Positions 5,351 to 6,370 of a stretch of 6,370 nucleotides of DNA are shown piece after piece. Source of the stretch: an uncultured Methanomassiliicoccaceae archaeon. GTDB taxonomy: Archaea; Thermoplasmatota; Thermoplasmata; Methanomassiliicoccales; Methanomethylophilaceae. The translations under genes and the position numbers were made by a program. The DNA is taken from contig CALYUZ010000048.1 of the NCBI GenBank assembly GCA_945492685.1, positions 1 to 6,370 on the forward strand, given 5' to 3'. How positions within the stretch are numbered: the stretch's first letter is position 1; each line of letters begins with the position of its first letter. The notes under the pieces were generated by a model. It was not told the DNA's origin, ran no database searches, and was given only the letters and a program-made list of their open reading frames with translations.

Positions 5351-6370
5351 GATTTCCGAGCCTGCGCTGACCCAGGACCTTCATGCAGAAAACCGTGCTG
5401 CCCTCGGACCTGAATCCGAAGGTGTCCGCCAGCTTCTTGTTGAATGCGGCGGTCTTGAGGGGCTTCTCCATGATGGACCTCCACTCGGTCTCGTAATCCG
5501 TCAACGGGGATCTGGAGGAGATGTTCCTTCCTGCGACGGTTCCGCAGACGCGTCCGGCGATCATCGCCAGAGGTATTCCTCCGCCATTGACCGATATCAC
5601 CTGACCGGCCGCATCACCGACGACCATTCCGTTACCGGTGACGGTCTTCTCGATGGGACCTTCCGACGGAACGTACTTTCCCTCGAGCTTGCCCTGGACA
5701 TCGAAACCATTCTTCTTGGCGAACGTGTCGAAGAATCCGGACAGGTTGCCACTGGCGAACTTGGGAGAGAATCCCACACCGACATTGGCGCGTCCGTCCT
5801 TGGGGATGATCCAGCTGTAGGCGCCCGGGGCGATGTCTCCGAAGAACATGTAGAGATAGGGTTCGAAATCCCCTTTGGCCTGAGCCGTGACGGCAGGATA
5901 GGGATTCCTGTTCCTCTTCAGACCGAGACTCTGGGCAACACGGGAACCGGGTCCGTCGGCACCGATGATGGTCTTGTACTCGATGATGCCCTGGCTGGTG
6001 ACCGCCTTCCCATCCTCTATTCCCTTGAAAAGACAGTTGGTGACGAGTTCCGCACCGGAGTCCTCTGCCAGTTTCATCAGATACTGGTCGAATCTGTCCC
6101 TGTCGGTGGTGTAGCCCTCGAAATCCAAGAGGGTCGTCCTACCCTTGGGGTCGACGAGTTTGATCCCGTGGGTCTCCCTGCAACGGAGATTGGAGGGGAT
6201 GTCGAACAGGGACTCTGCATCGGTGAGTGTTGGGAACATGTCCTTGATCTCCTCGAGACCGGGTATGAACTCCCCGCATCTGACGGGCACACCCACCTCG
6301 GGACGTCTCTCGAGAACCATGACACTTGCACCTGACTGCGCAGCGAACCTGGCGGCGGTGCTCCCCGCGG
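5322..6370 (-). CDS. Geranylgeranyl-reductase-family FAD-dependent oxidoreductase (N-terminus beyond right edge)
   Basis: Proteins of this family use FAD to saturate geranylgeranyl chains, in archaea those of ether phospholipids; some members act on other isoprenoids. About 349 codons are visible. The first visible residues, AGSTAARFAAQSGASVMVLE, are the second half of the FAD-binding Rossmann motif, so roughly a dozen residues are outside the window. ATG 6320 is internal, because the motif continues upstream of it. Numbering from codon 6368-6366, other marks are PVRCGEF with the conserved cysteine at 31, GADGPGS at about 136-142, the APGAYSWIIPK substrate-side segment at about 180-190, and VVGDAAGQVISVNGGGI at about 249-265. 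The estimated full length, near 360, is shorter at the C-terminus than the roughly 400 residues of the characterised Thermoplasma enzyme, so the exact substrate is uncertain. Nearby carS suggests a lipid role but is not in the same operon. Confidence 0.88.
   Translation of the reverse strand, partial: AGSTAARFAAQSGASVMVLERRPEVGVPVRCGEFIPGLEEIKDMFPTLTDAESLFDIPSNLRCRETHGIKLVDPKGRTTLLDFEGYTTDRDRFDQYLMKLAEDSGAELVTNCLFKGIEDGKAVTSQGIIEYKTIIGADGPGSRVAQSLGLKRNRNPYPAVTAQAKGDFEPYLYMFFGDIAPGAYSWIIPKDGRANVGVGFSPKFASGNLSGFFDTFAKKNGFDVQGKLEGKYVPSEGPIEKTVTGNGMVVGDAAGQVISVNGGGIPLAMIAGRVCGTVAGRNISSRSPLTDYETEWRSIMEKPLKTAAFNKKLADTFGFRSEGSTVFCMKVLGQRRLGNLIRCKRIFP

Noticed and set aside
6318..6320. ATG 6320 as the start of the reductase gene
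   Set aside because: The frame stays open to the window edge, and the upstream codons encode AGSTAAR, part of the FAD-binding motif. The ATG is internal and the true start is outside the window.
1..6370. Mobile elements, CRISPR arrays, tRNA or rRNA genes
   Set aside because: No terminal repeats, transposase motifs, regularly spaced repeats, cloverleaf-like segments or rRNA-like conserved blocks were seen. Coding sequence covers almost all of the window.

Overview
The window reads as a densely coded, GC-rich stretch of archaeal chromosome. Three gene products point to Archaea: CDP-archaeol synthase (CarS), a geranylgeranyl-reductase-family flavoprotein and an archaeal-type Nob1. TATA-box promoters and GGTG/GGAGG-type ribosome binding sites agree. 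Protein character and base composition are most like Euryarchaeota of the Thermoplasmata/Methanomassiliicoccales kind, but that placement is inference from memory, not a search. All genes look like chromosomal housekeeping genes. I see no mobile element, CRISPR array, tRNA or rRNA.

Layout, left to right. Positions 1-2200 (minus strand) hold the N-terminal 733 codons of smc, from the ATPase N-lobe through the hinge; the C-terminal half is beyond the left edge. Positions 2201-2371 are the only sizeable non-coding gap. It carries the likely smc promoter region (two TATA-like boxes with repeated GCGATA elements) and a leader whose small GC hairpin contains the smc ribosome binding site. Positions 2372-4777 (minus) form a tight four-gene operon, in transcription order carS, pyrE, a family 4 uracil-DNA glycosylase gene and a NagD-like HAD phosphatase gene. 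The last three are linked by 4-base stop/start overlaps, and carS runs into the pyrE ribosome binding site. Positions 4778-4862 are a divergent promoter region. Positions 4863-5321 (plus) encode the rRNA-maturation nuclease Nob1, probably from a leaderless or nearly leaderless mRNA. Positions 5322-6370 (minus) encode a geranylgeranyl-reductase-family flavoprotein whose first residues are beyond the right edge. The nob1 and reductase stop codons abut with no base between them, inside a perfect 8-bp inverted repeat.

Functionally the window joins ether-lipid synthesis (carS and perhaps the reductase), UMP synthesis (pyrE), removal of uracil from DNA, a small-molecule phosphatase, ribosome maturation (nob1) and chromosome organisation (smc). 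No wholly new system is evident. The points most worth a second look are regulatory: the masked smc ribosome binding site, the repeated promoter elements, the stem-loop at the convergent gene junction, and the uracil-themed composition of the operon.
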